Part shown: piece by piece, positions 39,862 to 48,430 of the stretch
Position numbering within the stretch: the first letter of the stretch is position 1
How the letters are laid out: the number at the start of each line of letters is the position of its first letter
Assembly (NCBI GenBank): GCA_025936995.1
Contig: JAICSH010000009.1
Location: 1-61,238 of the forward strand
Length of the DNA stretch: 61,238 bases
Direction: 5' to 3'
DNA from: Thermoleophilia bacterium
GTDB lineage: Bacteria; Actinomycetota; Thermoleophilia; Gaiellales; Gaiellaceae
Notes under the pieces: model-generated
Seen by the model: the letters and a program-made list of their open reading frames with translations, nothing else
Told to the model about the DNA's origin: nothing
The model's database searches: none
Program-made: the position numbers and the translations under genes

Positions 39862-42800
39862 ATGGCCGCGCTCGAGATCCGGGACACGCAGTACCCGGTC
39901 GTGCTCCCCGGGCTCCGCGATCCGCGGCTCCATCTCGCCGCGACGATCACGTCTCTGCAGGTGATCGGGCAGGCCGGATTCCACTTCGAGCTCTCGATCG
40001 CGCAGATCCTGCTCGCGCTCGGCACCTCGGCCGTGCTGGAGGTCGCGATCGCGATGCGCACCCAGCGCGTGATCCTCTGGCCGGCGAGCGCGCTGCTCAC
40101 CGGCAACGGCGTCGCCTTCGTCCTGCGGGTCCCTGGCACGGCGCACGGCGACTGGTGGAGCCTGCGCGGGTGGTGGATCTTCGTGGTGGCGGCAGCGATC
40201 TCGCTGCTCTCGAAGCACGTCATCCGGTGGCGCGGCGAGCACATCTTCAACCCGTCCAACATCGGCCTCGTCGTCTGCTTCCTCGCGCTCGGCAGGAGCC
40301 GCGCGGCGCCGCTCGACTTCTGGTGGGGACCGACCTCGGCGTGGCTCGCCCTGGCGCTCGCGATCATCGTGGCGGGGGGGTTCGCGATCCTCCGGCGGCT
40401 GAAGCTCCTGCGCGTCGCGCTCGGCTTCTGGATCTCGTTCACCGCGGCGATCGGGGTGCTCGCGCTCTCGGGCCACACGATGACCGCGCGCTGGCACCTC
40501 GGCCCGATCTCGGGCTTCCACCTCTGGTGGGTCCTCATCACCTCGCCGGAGGTGCTCGTCTTCCTCTTCTTCATGATCACCGACCCGAAGACGGCGCCGC
40601 GCTCGCCGAGGGGACGCATCGCGTACGCGGTCTCCCTGGGACTCCTCGCGGGCGTGCTGATCGCCCCGACGACCTCGGAGTTCGCCGCGAAGGTCGCGCT
40701 GCTCGGCGCGCTGGCGATCGTCTGCCTCGCGCTGCCGCTGCTGCGCCTCGTGACGAGGCCGGTCGATCGGCGGCTCGTCGTCGGCCTCGCGTCCGCCGCC
40801 GTTGCAGTGTCCGTGGCGGCGATCGTCGTCGGCAATGCGCCCGCGGTCGCGGATGCGTCGCGCACGCTCCCGCCCGGGGGCCTCCCGCCGCTCACGATCC
40901 TGCCGGGGCAGGGCGTCCAGACGAAGCTCGACCTCCACACGGCGCAGCTGATCGCCCACGACCTGCTGGCGGCGAAGCCGTCCACAGGGAGCGCCCCGCT
41001 CCGGATCCAGCTCGTCCAGGGCGAGGAGCAGGGCCCGCCGACCGCGACGGTGCAGCTCGCCGGGCTCACGTACAGCCTCCACCAGACCGCAGGCGGGCAC
41101 TGGGCGCTGCCCTCGGCGGTGGAGCCGCGCCAGGTCGCGGCTGCCCCCGTGAGCACGGTGCTCCGCGGCTTGCGGCTCACCGACGTCGCGCCGGCGGTCG
41201 GCCTCGACTTCCGCCAGGACTCGTTCCGCTACGGGGTATCGAAGGACTACACGGCGATGATGGGCGGGGGGATCTGCTGGCTCGACTACAACGGCGACGG
41301 CTGGGAGGACCTGTTCGCCGTCAACTCGTACTCGAGCGCCGACGCGACGCAGTGGGAGGCGCACGGCGGTCTACCCCGCACGCAGCTGTTCGAGAACCGC
41401 GACGGACGTTTCCGCAACGTCACCGCGAAGGCTCACGCCGGGCTCGCGGTGCAGGGCGACGGCTGCGTCGCGGCGGACCTGAACGGCGACGGCCGGACCG
41501 ACCTCGTCGTGACGACGACGAGCGGGATCGAGCTGCTCTGGAACCGCGGCCACGGGACGTTCGAGGAAGGCGGCCGCGCCTCGGGGATGACCGCGTCCGG
41601 CTGGTACACGGGCGTCGCCGTCGCCGACGTGAACGGCGACGGCCGCCCCGACGTCTTCGTCGCCGGCTACGCGCGGCCATTCGACCAGGTGCCGAACTCG
41701 CTCGCCGGCTTCCCGACGAACCTCGTCGGTGTTCGCGACCTCCTCTACCTGAACGAAGGAACCCGCCAAGGCCGCGACCGTTTCCGCGAGGTCGGCGTCC
41801 AGGCGGGGCTCGAATCCTCCTCCTTCTCGCACGGCCTCGGCGCCACATTCCTCGACGTCAACGGCGACGGCCGGCCCGATCTCTACGTCGCGAACGACGA
41901 GGATCCGAACCAGTTCTACGTCGACGTCCCGTGGCCGGGCGGGGCCAGGGCGGACCCCGCGGGCCTCGGCTTCCGCTTCGAGAACCGCGCCGCACCCGCG
42001 GGGGTGGCGGATCCGTACGCCGGCATGGGCGTCGCGGTCGACGGCGGCGGCGCCGTTCCCCTCCGCCTCTTCGTCACCAACTCGCGCAACGAGCCCTCGG
42101 CGGCGTTCGTGGGGAGAAGCCCCTCCTCGTTCGCGAATGCGCGCCCGGACTACGACCCCGCCCTCGGCGCCGGATTCGCAGGCTGGGGCGACTCGTTCGT
42201 CGACCTGGCGAACTCGGGCCGGTCCGACCTCGTGCTCGCGACCGGCGGGATCCCCGTGACGAGCCTGGAAAAGGACGCAGGCCCGCTGAAGGTCGTCGCG
42301 CCGCTGGCCGGGGAGCAGGCCACGGGCTACGGCGTCGCGCCGGGCCTCGCGCCGGCCGGCCTGCGCGTGAACGGGCGCGGACTCGCGGCGGCCGACGCCG
42401 GCAACGACGGCCGGATGGAGATCGCTGTCAACTCGATCGGTGGCAAGCTCCTCCTCCTGAGGCCGGGCGGCCCGGCCGGCCACTGGCTCGACGTGAGGCT
42501 CTCGCGATTCACCCCCGGCGCGGTGGTGACCGTCGTCCCCGCGAGCGGCAAGACGCTACTGTCGCAGGAGGTTCGCGCGGGGGGCAGCTATCTGTCCTCC
42601 GAAGATCAGCGCCTTCATTTCGGCCTGGGCTTCGAGCCGAGCGCGGCGCGCGTGACCGTCCGCTATCCATGGGGCGGCCGGAGCGTCCTGCGGAATGTCC
42701 GCGCCGACCGGATCGTCGAGATCGCAGTGCCGCCGCACCCGCTTCCGCGCGCCGCGGCGCCGGCGTCGTACCGGCTCGCCGGCTGCACGCGTCCCACCAC

Positions 42801-44025
42801 GCGCCGCTCGATCGCGACCGTCTGGACGGAGACAGCGGTCGCCGCGCTCCGCTCCGGTGCCGCGAGCGAGCCGGTTCAGGCGCGCGGCCTCTTCGACCTG
42901 TCCACGGCGATGTGGGAGGCGTGGAAGGCGCGCGCGGACGACGTCGCGGTCAGCTACGCCGCCTACCGGGTGCTCCTCTGGGAGTCGTCCTTCGACTCCA
43001 ACCTGAGCCGCACGTTCGCGCTCCTCACGCGGGAGATGCGTGCGCTCTGCTACTCGCCCGACTTCACGACGAGTGTCGGACGCTCGCCGGCGGCGATCGG
43101 GAACCAGGTCGCCGAGGCCGTGATCGCTGCCGGCCGGCGAGACGGCTCGAATGAGTCGCTCCACTACGCCGACCCGAGCTTCACGTCGCGCAACCAGCCG
43201 CTGATCGTCCACGCGGCCGGCTCCACGGTGGAGGACGCGACGTTCTGGCAGCCGCTCGCGCTCGGGACGATCCAGCCGCACAGCCTGACCGCGGTGCCTG
43301 CCGGTGTGCAGAGCTTCATCGGCGCGGAGTGGGGACGCGTCCGGAGCTTCGCGCTCCCGAAGCGGCCGCTCGATCCGGGGACGGCGCCGCTCGGTGACCC
43401 GTCGGGCGGCGCCTACAAGCGCGCAGCGGTCGCCGTGCTGCGCGCGACGGCAAAGGGACGTGCGCCGCGAGAGTGGTCGCCACTGGACTGGGCCACGCTG
43501 GCCGCGCGCGAGGCGCCCGGGGCTCTCGCGAAGGACGTCCGCCTCTATCTCGGGCTCGGCGCCGCGCTCAACGACGCCGCTGTCGCCACGTGGGGCGCGA
43601 AGCGTGCCGACCTGGCGCCGCGGCCGATCTCGATGATCCGCTACCTCGCCTTCCAGGGCCAGTCGAGCGTCCGCGGCCGTGGCGACTACCGCGCCGACGG
43701 GCTGCCGCTCGTCCCCGGTCTCGTCGAGCTCCGGGACGGCAAGGTCGAGGTGCGCTCCCGGGGACGGTGGATCGCAGGAGCGGCGTGGTCGCCGCCGGTC
43801 GACACGCCCGCATCTCCCGGCGGCGTCGCCGAGGGGAGCGCGTTCGCCTACGCGGCCGGCGGCGTGCTCGAGACGCTCACCGGCCGCGCGTACGCGGGTG
43901 AGATTCGCCGGGCCGCCGAGGCGCCGCTCGCGGGCGGGATCGACGTTCCGTCGGACATGGCCGCGGGCCGCACTCTGGGCCGGCGCGTCGCGTCGCTCGT
44001 CCTCCGCAAGCTGCGGCGGTACTAG
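39862..44025 (+). CDS. UnbU-like membrane / FG-GAP-UnbV / haloperoxidase-like fusion
   Basis: 1387 residues in one frame (TTG 39850 is an alternative start). Residues about 15-335: around ten membrane helices with FNPSNIGLVV and FFMITDPKTAP, like UnbU and RnfD/NqrB. About 430-900: extracytoplasmic FG-GAP/VCBS repeats with Ca-type loops DYNGDGWED, DLNGDGRTD, DVNGDGRPD (twice). About 880-970: ASPIC/UnbV with GGSYLSSEDQRLHFGLG. About 980-1387: vanadium-haloperoxidase-like, keeping KRADLAPRPISMIRYLA. The PSGHS acid-base histidine is lost (GGVAEGSAF), and the vanadate-ligand position reads GGIDVPSD. The enzyme domain is probably inactive as a haloperoxidase. Function unknown. Confidence 0.8.
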   Translation: MAALEIRDTQYPVVLPGLRDPRLHLAATITSLQVIGQAGFHFELSIAQILLALGTSAVLEVAIAMRTQRVILWPASALLTGNGVAFVLRVPGTAHGDWWSLRGWWIFVVAAAISLLSKHVIRWRGEHIFNPSNIGLVVCFLALGRSRAAPLDFWWGPTSAWLALALAIIVAGGFAILRRLKLLRVALGFWISFTAAIGVLALSGHTMTARWHLGPISGFHLWWVLITSPEVLVFLFFMITDPKTAPRSPRGRIAYAVSLGLLAGVLIAPTTSEFAAKVALLGALAIVCLALPLLRLVTRPVDRRLVVGLASAAVAVSVAAIVVGNAPAVADASRTLPPGGLPPLTILPGQGVQTKLDLHTAQLIAHDLLAAKPSTGSAPLRIQLVQGEEQGPPTATVQLAGLTYSLHQTAGGHWALPSAVEPRQVAAAPVSTVLRGLRLTDVAPAVGLDFRQDSFRYGVSKDYTAMMGGGICWLDYNGDGWEDLFAVNSYSSADATQWEAHGGLPRTQLFENRDGRFRNVTAKAHAGLAVQGDGCVAADLNGDGRTDLVVTTTSGIELLWNRGHGTFEEGGRASGMTASGWYTGVAVADVNGDGRPDVFVAGYARPFDQVPNSLAGFPTNLVGVRDLLYLNEGTRQGRDRFREVGVQAGLESSSFSHGLGATFLDVNGDGRPDLYVANDEDPNQFYVDVPWPGGARADPAGLGFRFENRAAPAGVADPYAGMGVAVDGGGAVPLRLFVTNSRNEPSAAFVGRSPSSFANARPDYDPALGAGFAGWGDSFVDLANSGRSDLVLATGGIPVTSLEKDAGPLKVVAPLAGEQATGYGVAPGLAPAGLRVNGRGLAAADAGNDGRMEIAVNSIGGKLLLLRPGGPAGHWLDVRLSRFTPGAVVTVVPASGKTLLSQEVRAGGSYLSSEDQRLHFGLGFEPSAARVTVRYPWGGRSVLRNVRADRIVEIAVPPHPLPRAAAPASYRLAGCTRPTTRRSIATVWTETAVAALRSGAASEPVQARGLFDLSTAMWEAWKARADDVAVSYAAYRVLLWESSFDSNLSRTFALLTREMRALCYSPDFTTSVGRSPAAIGNQVAEAVIAAGRRDGSNESLHYADPSFTSRNQPLIVHAAGSTVEDATFWQPLALGTIQPHSLTAVPAGVQSFIGAEWGRVRSFALPKRPLDPGTAPLGDPSGGAYKRAAVAVLRATAKGRAPREWSPLDWATLAAREAPGALAKDVRLYLGLGAALNDAAVATWGAKRADLAPRPISMIRYLAFQGQSSVRGRGDYRADGLPLVPGLVELRDGKVEVRSRGRWIAGAAWSPPVDTPASPGGVAEGSAFAYAAGGVLETLTGRAYAGEIRRAAEAPLAGGIDVPSDMAAGRTLGRRVASLVLRKLRRY

Positions 44026-45287
44026 CGGCCGGAGCGCGCCTGCAGCCGCACGGCGACCGTGTCGAGCGTCACCGCGCCGAGCAGCACGAGCCCGGTGACG
44101 ATGTAGATCCAGCCGTTCGAGATGTTGAGCGTGTTGAGGCCGTTCTGCAGCGTGCCGATCAGAATCGCGCCGAGCAGGGCGCCGCGCACCTCGCCACGCC
44201 CGCCGAAGAGGCTGACGCCGCCGATCACGGCGGCGGCGATCGCGTTCAGGAGCAGGTTGCCCGGCGGGAACGTCAGCGCGACCGAGTTCACCTGGGCGGC
44301 GAAGATGATGCCGCCGACTCCGGCGGTCGCGCCCGAGATCATGAACACGAGCACCCGGATGCGCGGCACGCTGATCCCGGCGCGGCGCGCGGCCTCGGCG
44401 TTGCCGCCGACCGCGTAGACGTGGCGGCCGAACGTCGTCCACTTGGCGAGGAACGTCAGGACCACGAAGAAGAAGACGACGATCAGTCCCGCGAGCGGCA
44501 GGCCTTCGGGCGTCTCGATGATCTTGCCGTGGTTCGCGACTGCGACGGTCCCGAAGGCCGCGATCCCGATCCCGATCGTCTTCAGCGTCGCGCTCGTCCA
44601 GCTCTGCTGGGCGATCTGCGTGCCGCGCGCGACGATCTTCCTGTAGAGGACGCTGCCCGGGTAGAGCGCCGTGAAGATCGCCGCGATCAACCACCCGAAC
44701 GTCGGCGAGAAGATGTACGCGTCCGTGTAGTTGATCCAGCGGTCCTGGATGATGATCGTGCCGCGCTGCTGGAGCTTGTTCAGGATCACCCCCTGCCAGA
44801 TCAGGAAGCCGCCGAGCGTGACGACGAACGACGGAACGCCGACGAACGCGACGATCGAGCCCTGGACGCCGCCGATCACGGCACAGGCGGCGACAGCGAC
44901 GAGCATCGCGAGGATCCCGTTCATCTGCCAGCTGCTGCCCGGCAGCTGGAGCTCGGCGACGATCAGGGCGCCGATGCCCGCGAGGTAGCCGATCGAGAGG
45001 TCGATCTCGCCGAGCAGGAGCACGAAGACGACGCCGTACGCGAGCATCGCCGTGCCCGCGGACTCCGTGATCAGGTTGACGAAGTTGACGGACGTGAAGA
45101 AGTTCGTCGCCGTGAAGCCGAAGAGGATGACGACGGCGATCTCGCCGACGATGATCGGCAGCGCCCCGAGGTTGCCGGTGCGCAGGTTGAGCCGGGCGCG
45201 CTCCATTGCGCCGCGGAACCCACCCGGGAGCTGCTCCTCCTCGAGCGGCGGCGCGCGATCCGGGCCGACGACCTCCGCCGACGTCAC
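44022..45287 (-). CDS. xylH: Sugar ABC transporter permease XylH-like
   Basis: 421 residues from GTG 45287. BPD_transp_2 permease with about ten or more helices. Marks include GEIDLSIGYLAGIGALIVAE, GVPSFVVTLGGFLIWQG, VGGNAEAARRAGI (contact with the ATPase) and GGVSLFGGRGEVRGALLGA. The 4-base GTGA overlap with the ATPase and the distal substrate-binding gene make a xylFGH set. The stop overlaps the giant fusion gene by four bases. Confidence 0.88.
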   Translation of the reverse strand: MTSAEVVGPDRAPPLEEEQLPGGFRGAMERARLNLRTGNLGALPIIVGEIAVVILFGFTATNFFTSVNFVNLITESAGTAMLAYGVVFVLLLGEIDLSIGYLAGIGALIVAELQLPGSSWQMNGILAMLVAVAACAVIGGVQGSIVAFVGVPSFVVTLGGFLIWQGVILNKLQQRGTIIIQDRWINYTDAYIFSPTFGWLIAAIFTALYPGSVLYRKIVARGTQIAQQSWTSATLKTIGIGIAAFGTVAVANHGKIIETPEGLPLAGLIVVFFFVVLTFLAKWTTFGRHVYAVGGNAEAARRAGISVPRIRVLVFMISGATAGVGGIIFAAQVNSVALTFPPGNLLLNAIAAAVIGGVSLFGGRGEVRGALLGAILIGTLQNGLNTLNISNGWIYIVTGLVLLGAVTLDTVAVRLQARSGR

Positions 45288-46069
45288 GCCCCGGCTCCGG
45301 CGGGCGCGGCCGACGGGATCCCGGCAACCTTGGTCGGCTTGCCGGCGGTGATCGCCTCGACGACGGCCTGCTGCGTCGTCTTCAGCCGCTCGAACACGCC
45401 GACGTTCCGCCCGAGACGCAGCACCGCGATGCGGTCGGCGGTCTCGAACACGTCGTGGAGGTTGTGCGAGATGAGGATCACTCCCAGCCCCTGCTGGCCG
45501 AGACGCCGGACGAGCGCGAGCACCTGCTCGGTCTGCGCCACGCCGAGCGCCGCGGTCGGCTCGTCGAGGACGACGAGCTTCGAGTTCCACATGACGGCGC
45601 GGGCGACCGCGACCGACTGGCGCTGCCCGCCCGAGAGCGTCGCCACCGTCTGGCGGACCGACTTGATCGTCGTGACCGCCAGCGACTTGAGCGTCTCGGT
45701 CGTGTGCTGCTCCATCGGCGCCTCGGAGAGGATCTGCCCACGGTTGAGCTCACGCCCCAGGTACATGTTCTGGACGACGTCCAGGTTGTCGCAGAGCGCG
45801 AGATCCTGGTAGACGACCTCGATCCCGAGGCGGCCCGCGTCCTTCGGGCCGTGGATGTGCACTTCCTGCCCCTCGAACAGGATCCGGCCGCTGTCGGCGG
45901 TGTGGGTGCCGGCGATGCACTTGACGAGGGTCGACTTGCCGGCGCCGTTGTCGCCGACGATTGCGACGACCTCCCCGGGCCTAACCTCGAGGTCGACGTC
46001 GTCCAGCGCCTGCACGGAACCGAACGCCTTCGTGATGCCCTGAATCTGGAGAAGTGGTGTGTCGCTCAT
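45284..46069 (-). CDS. xylG: Sugar ABC transporter ATPase XylG-like
   Basis: 261 residues from ATG 46069. A single ABC cassette: Walker A GDNGAGKST near residue 40, Q-loop VYQDLALCDNLDV, signature LSGGQRQSVAVARA and Walker B LVVLDEPTAALG. It is a half-length version of RbsA/XylG, which usually have two cassettes, so it must dimerise. Drives uptake with the XylH-like permease. Confidence 0.88.
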   Translation of the reverse strand: MSDTPLLQIQGITKAFGSVQALDDVDLEVRPGEVVAIVGDNGAGKSTLVKCIAGTHTADSGRILFEGQEVHIHGPKDAGRLGIEVVYQDLALCDNLDVVQNMYLGRELNRGQILSEAPMEQHTTETLKSLAVTTIKSVRQTVATLSGGQRQSVAVARAVMWNSKLVVLDEPTAALGVAQTEQVLALVRRLGQQGLGVILISHNLHDVFETADRIAVLRLGRNVGVFERLKTTQQAVVEAITAGKPTKVAGIPSAAPAGAGA

Positions 46070-46096
46070 CACGGGTCGCTGCCTGGGCAGGAGCGT

Positions 46097-46127
46097 GGTG
46101 GAGGCGCCCGGTCTGGACGCCTCCACC
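46097..46127 (-). terminator. Intercistronic hairpin between xylF and xylG
   Basis: A 10-bp perfect stem, GGTGGAGGCG with CGCCTCCACC, and an 11-base loop, in the 75-base gap after the binding-protein gene. Such hairpins often cut or protect the message so the binding protein is made in excess over the ATPase and permease. No T-tract. Confidence 0.55.
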
Positions 46128-46144
46128 ATCTCACAGAGAACGCG

Positions 46145-47221
46145 CTACTTGCAGTACTTCTTGTACTGCCCGATGCACACTTCGCTCTTCTTGAGCCACT
46201 TCTGCGTGAACAGCTGCTGGTAGTTCTTCTTCGTGATCCACGTCACCGGCAGCGTGAGCGTCGGCTCCTTCTTCTTGCCGTTCAACCGGAAGCCGTTCGA
46301 CTTCGCGGTCTTCCCGTGAAGGAGTGCGATCGCCGCAGCTGCGGCGGCGTTCGCCTCGAGCGACACCTTCTTGTAGACCGTTCCCGACTGCCAACCGGCG
46401 AGGATGTACTGGACACCCTGCGCGGTCGTGTCCTGACCGGACAGCGGGATCGGCTTCAGGTGCTTCGCCTTGAGGTCGGCGACCACCGCGCCGGCGATGT
46501 TGTCGTTCGCCGCGATGATGCCCTGGATCTTGTTGTTCGTCTGGACGAGCATCTGGTTGAAGATGGTCGCTGCGTTGTTCGCGTCCCAGTCGGGGACGAA
46601 CTTCTGCGGGCCCTTCTTCAACGTGTGCTTCTTGAAGAGCGGGTTGAGGACGGCGTCGTTGCCGCTCTTGAACCAGAACGCGTTCTGGTCGGTCTGACCG
46701 CCCCAGAGCTCGGCGACGGTGCTCGACTTCTTGTACGTCCCCTTCGCCTTCATCGCAGCGATGACACCGTTGGCCTGCGCCGCGCCGACGGCCTTGCCGT
46801 CGAACGTGACGTAGTTCGAGGCCGTGCCGCCGATCACCTGGCGGTCGTAGTCGATCGCCTTTCCGCCCTTGTCCGTGAAGAGCTTCTCGATCGAGGACGC
46901 CGAGCCGTTGTCGAGCGACGTCTCGATCACGACCTTGGCGCCCGCCGCGAGGCAGGCCTGCGCCTGTGACTTCTGCTTCAGCGGGTCGTTGAGCGCGTTG
47001 TTGATCGACGCCGAGACGCCGGCCTTCTTGAACGCCGCCGTGAGAAGCGGCTTGTCGAACTGCACCCAGCGGACGGACGACTTCGTGTCCGGCAGCAGGA
47101 CGCAAACCTGAACACTCGACGTCTTCTTCGTGTTGCTCGCAACCGCGGCTGCGGAAATTGCCAGGGCGGCGATCCCGGCGCCGAGCACGAGGACCAGACC
47201 CTTCTTCCCGAACTTCTTCAC
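46145..47221 (-). CDS. xylF: Periplasmic-type sugar-binding protein XylF-like
   Basis: 358 residues from GTG 47221, with a strong GGAGGAGAGG ribosome site. Signal peptide about 1-28 (KKFGKKGLVLVLGAGIAALA). Type I periplasmic-binding fold with VQVCVLLPDTKSSVRWVQFD, AIDYDRQVIGG, NIAGAVVADLKAKHL and LSGQDTTAQGVQYILAG, matching D-xylose binding proteins. Delivers sugar to the XylGH complex. Lysine-rich compared with its neighbours, as is common for surface proteins. Confidence 0.88.
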   Translation of the reverse strand: MKKFGKKGLVLVLGAGIAALAISAAAVASNTKKTSSVQVCVLLPDTKSSVRWVQFDKPLLTAAFKKAGVSASINNALNDPLKQKSQAQACLAAGAKVVIETSLDNGSASSIEKLFTDKGGKAIDYDRQVIGGTASNYVTFDGKAVGAAQANGVIAAMKAKGTYKKSSTVAELWGGQTDQNAFWFKSGNDAVLNPLFKKHTLKKGPQKFVPDWDANNAATIFNQMLVQTNNKIQGIIAANDNIAGAVVADLKAKHLKPIPLSGQDTTAQGVQYILAGWQSGTVYKKVSLEANAAAAAAIALLHGKTAKSNGFRLNGKKKEPTLTLPVTWITKKNYQQLFTQKWLKKSEVCIGQYKKYCK

Positions 47222-47353
47222 CCTCTCCTCCTTCGTGCCGTTCGCTTCTGCACTACGAGAGCGCCCTCGGCGCCTCTTGGCTGTGCCGCCCCTTCACACG
47301 CACGAGAAGACTCCCATCCACCCGTGTCCAGCTCCGGTCGATCGGCGCGCCAG

Positions 47354-47381
47354 ATACTACTCCCCCGCCGGATTGGTGCAA
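47354..47381 (-). promoter_or_regulatory. Promoter of the xylFGH operon
   Basis: On the minus strand TTGCAC (47381-47376) and TAGTAT (47359-47354) are separated by 16 bases. The leader to the GTG at 47221 would be about 125 bases. It lies in the 196-base divergent region shared with the isomerase gene; no operator could be assigned. Confidence 0.5.
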
Positions 47382-47404
47382 AGGCGGTGACGAGGCGGAT
47401 CCAA

Positions 47405-47410
47405 TAGGGT
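47405..47410 (+). promoter_or_regulatory. -10 hexamer of the xylose isomerase operon
   Basis: TAGGGT ends seven bases before the ATG at 47418, the same hexamer and spacing as at tdk. No Shine-Dalgarno; leaderless start likely. Confidence 0.45.
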
Positions 47411-47417
47411 CGGCTCG

Positions 47418-48422
47418 ATGAAGACGAGCCTCGGGATCTGGGCCTTCGGAGGCATGGCGACGCGGTTCAACCCGGGCGGCTACAAGCCCGAGCTCGCCGG
47501 CGCCACGACTGTCGAGAAGGTGCGCACCGCGGTCGAGGGGCTCGGGGAGCTGATCGACGACTACGAGTTCCACTACCCGCAGGAGCTCTCGCGCGAGAAC
47601 CTCGACGCCGTCCGCGACGCGCTAGACGGGCACGGCGTCTACTGCATCGCCAGCGGCCTCCATCTCGATCCGCGCTTCGGCAAGGGAGGCTTCTGCTCAC
47701 CGGACGACGCGACCCGCGGAGAGGCGCTGCGACTGACGCGGGAGGCGATCGACCTCGCCGCCGACGTCGGCGCGCAGATGATCATCTGGCCCGGGATCGA
47801 GGGCTACAACTACCCGTTCCAGACGCCGTACGCCGAGTCGTGGGCCCGTTTCGTGGACGGCATCGGCGAGGCGGCGGCGCACGCGGCCGAGCGCGGCGTC
47901 ACGGTGTTCCTCGAGCACAAGAACTCCGAGCCGGCAATGAAGATCCTCATGCGGAACGTCGGCATGACGCTGCACGTGATCCACACCCTGCGCGCCCGCG
48001 GGATCTCGAACGTGAAGGTCAACATGGACTGGCAGCACCTGCTGATGAACGGCGAGAGCCTCGCCGAGTACGCGGCGCTCCTCGCCGCGGAGGGGTTGCT
48101 CGGCCATCAGCACGCGAACTCGGGGTGGGGCACCTTCGACGACGACAACATGGTCGGCGCGACGGCCTTCATGGAGACCCTCGAGCTTGCGCTCGAGCTA
48201 CGCAGGGCCGGCTACGGCGAGCACGGCGAGCGGCTCGGCTTCGATCTCTACCCGTACACCGAGGACGCGGTCGGCGCCGTGAAGCGGTCGGTGCTCCAGT
48301 GGCGGTTCATCGACGGGATCGCCGCGAGGATCGACGAGGCGGAGCTGCGGCGAGCACAGCACGCGAAGGACGCCGTCCGAGCCTACGAGCTCGTCTACGC
48401 CGCGCTCGGTGCCCAAGTCTGA
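47418..48422 (+). CDS. xylA: Xylose isomerase-like TIM-barrel enzyme (short form)
   Basis: 334 residues, shorter than classical xylose isomerases (usually 385 or more). Metal and substrate residues are recognisable: GVTVFLEHKNSEPAMKI (Glu/Lys), VKVNMDWQHLLMNGE (Asp/His) and GHQHANSGWGTFDDDNMVG (His and the Asp triplet). The end GFDLYPYTEDAVGAVKRSV completes the barrel. Function as a pentose isomerase is supported by the xylulokinase just downstream and the transporter upstream; a related sugar isomerase is possible. Confidence 0.82.
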   Translation: MKTSLGIWAFGGMATRFNPGGYKPELAGATTVEKVRTAVEGLGELIDDYEFHYPQELSRENLDAVRDALDGHGVYCIASGLHLDPRFGKGGFCSPDDATRGEALRLTREAIDLAADVGAQMIIWPGIEGYNYPFQTPYAESWARFVDGIGEAAAHAAERGVTVFLEHKNSEPAMKILMRNVGMTLHVIHTLRARGISNVKVNMDWQHLLMNGESLAEYAALLAAEGLLGHQHANSGWGTFDDDNMVGATAFMETLELALELRRAGYGEHGERLGFDLYPYTEDAVGAVKRSVLQWRFIDGIAARIDEAELRRAQHAKDAVRAYELVYAALGAQV

Positions 48423-48430
48423 GGCATAAT

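Noticed and set aside
39862-44025. Enediyne biosynthesis cluster
   Set aside because: UnbU- and UnbV-like domains are present, but there is no polyketide synthase or other enediyne gene in the window.
42556-45327. 923-codon minus-strand frame overlapping the fusion gene and permease
   Set aside because: No recognisable motif; the real genes on both sides explain the DNA.
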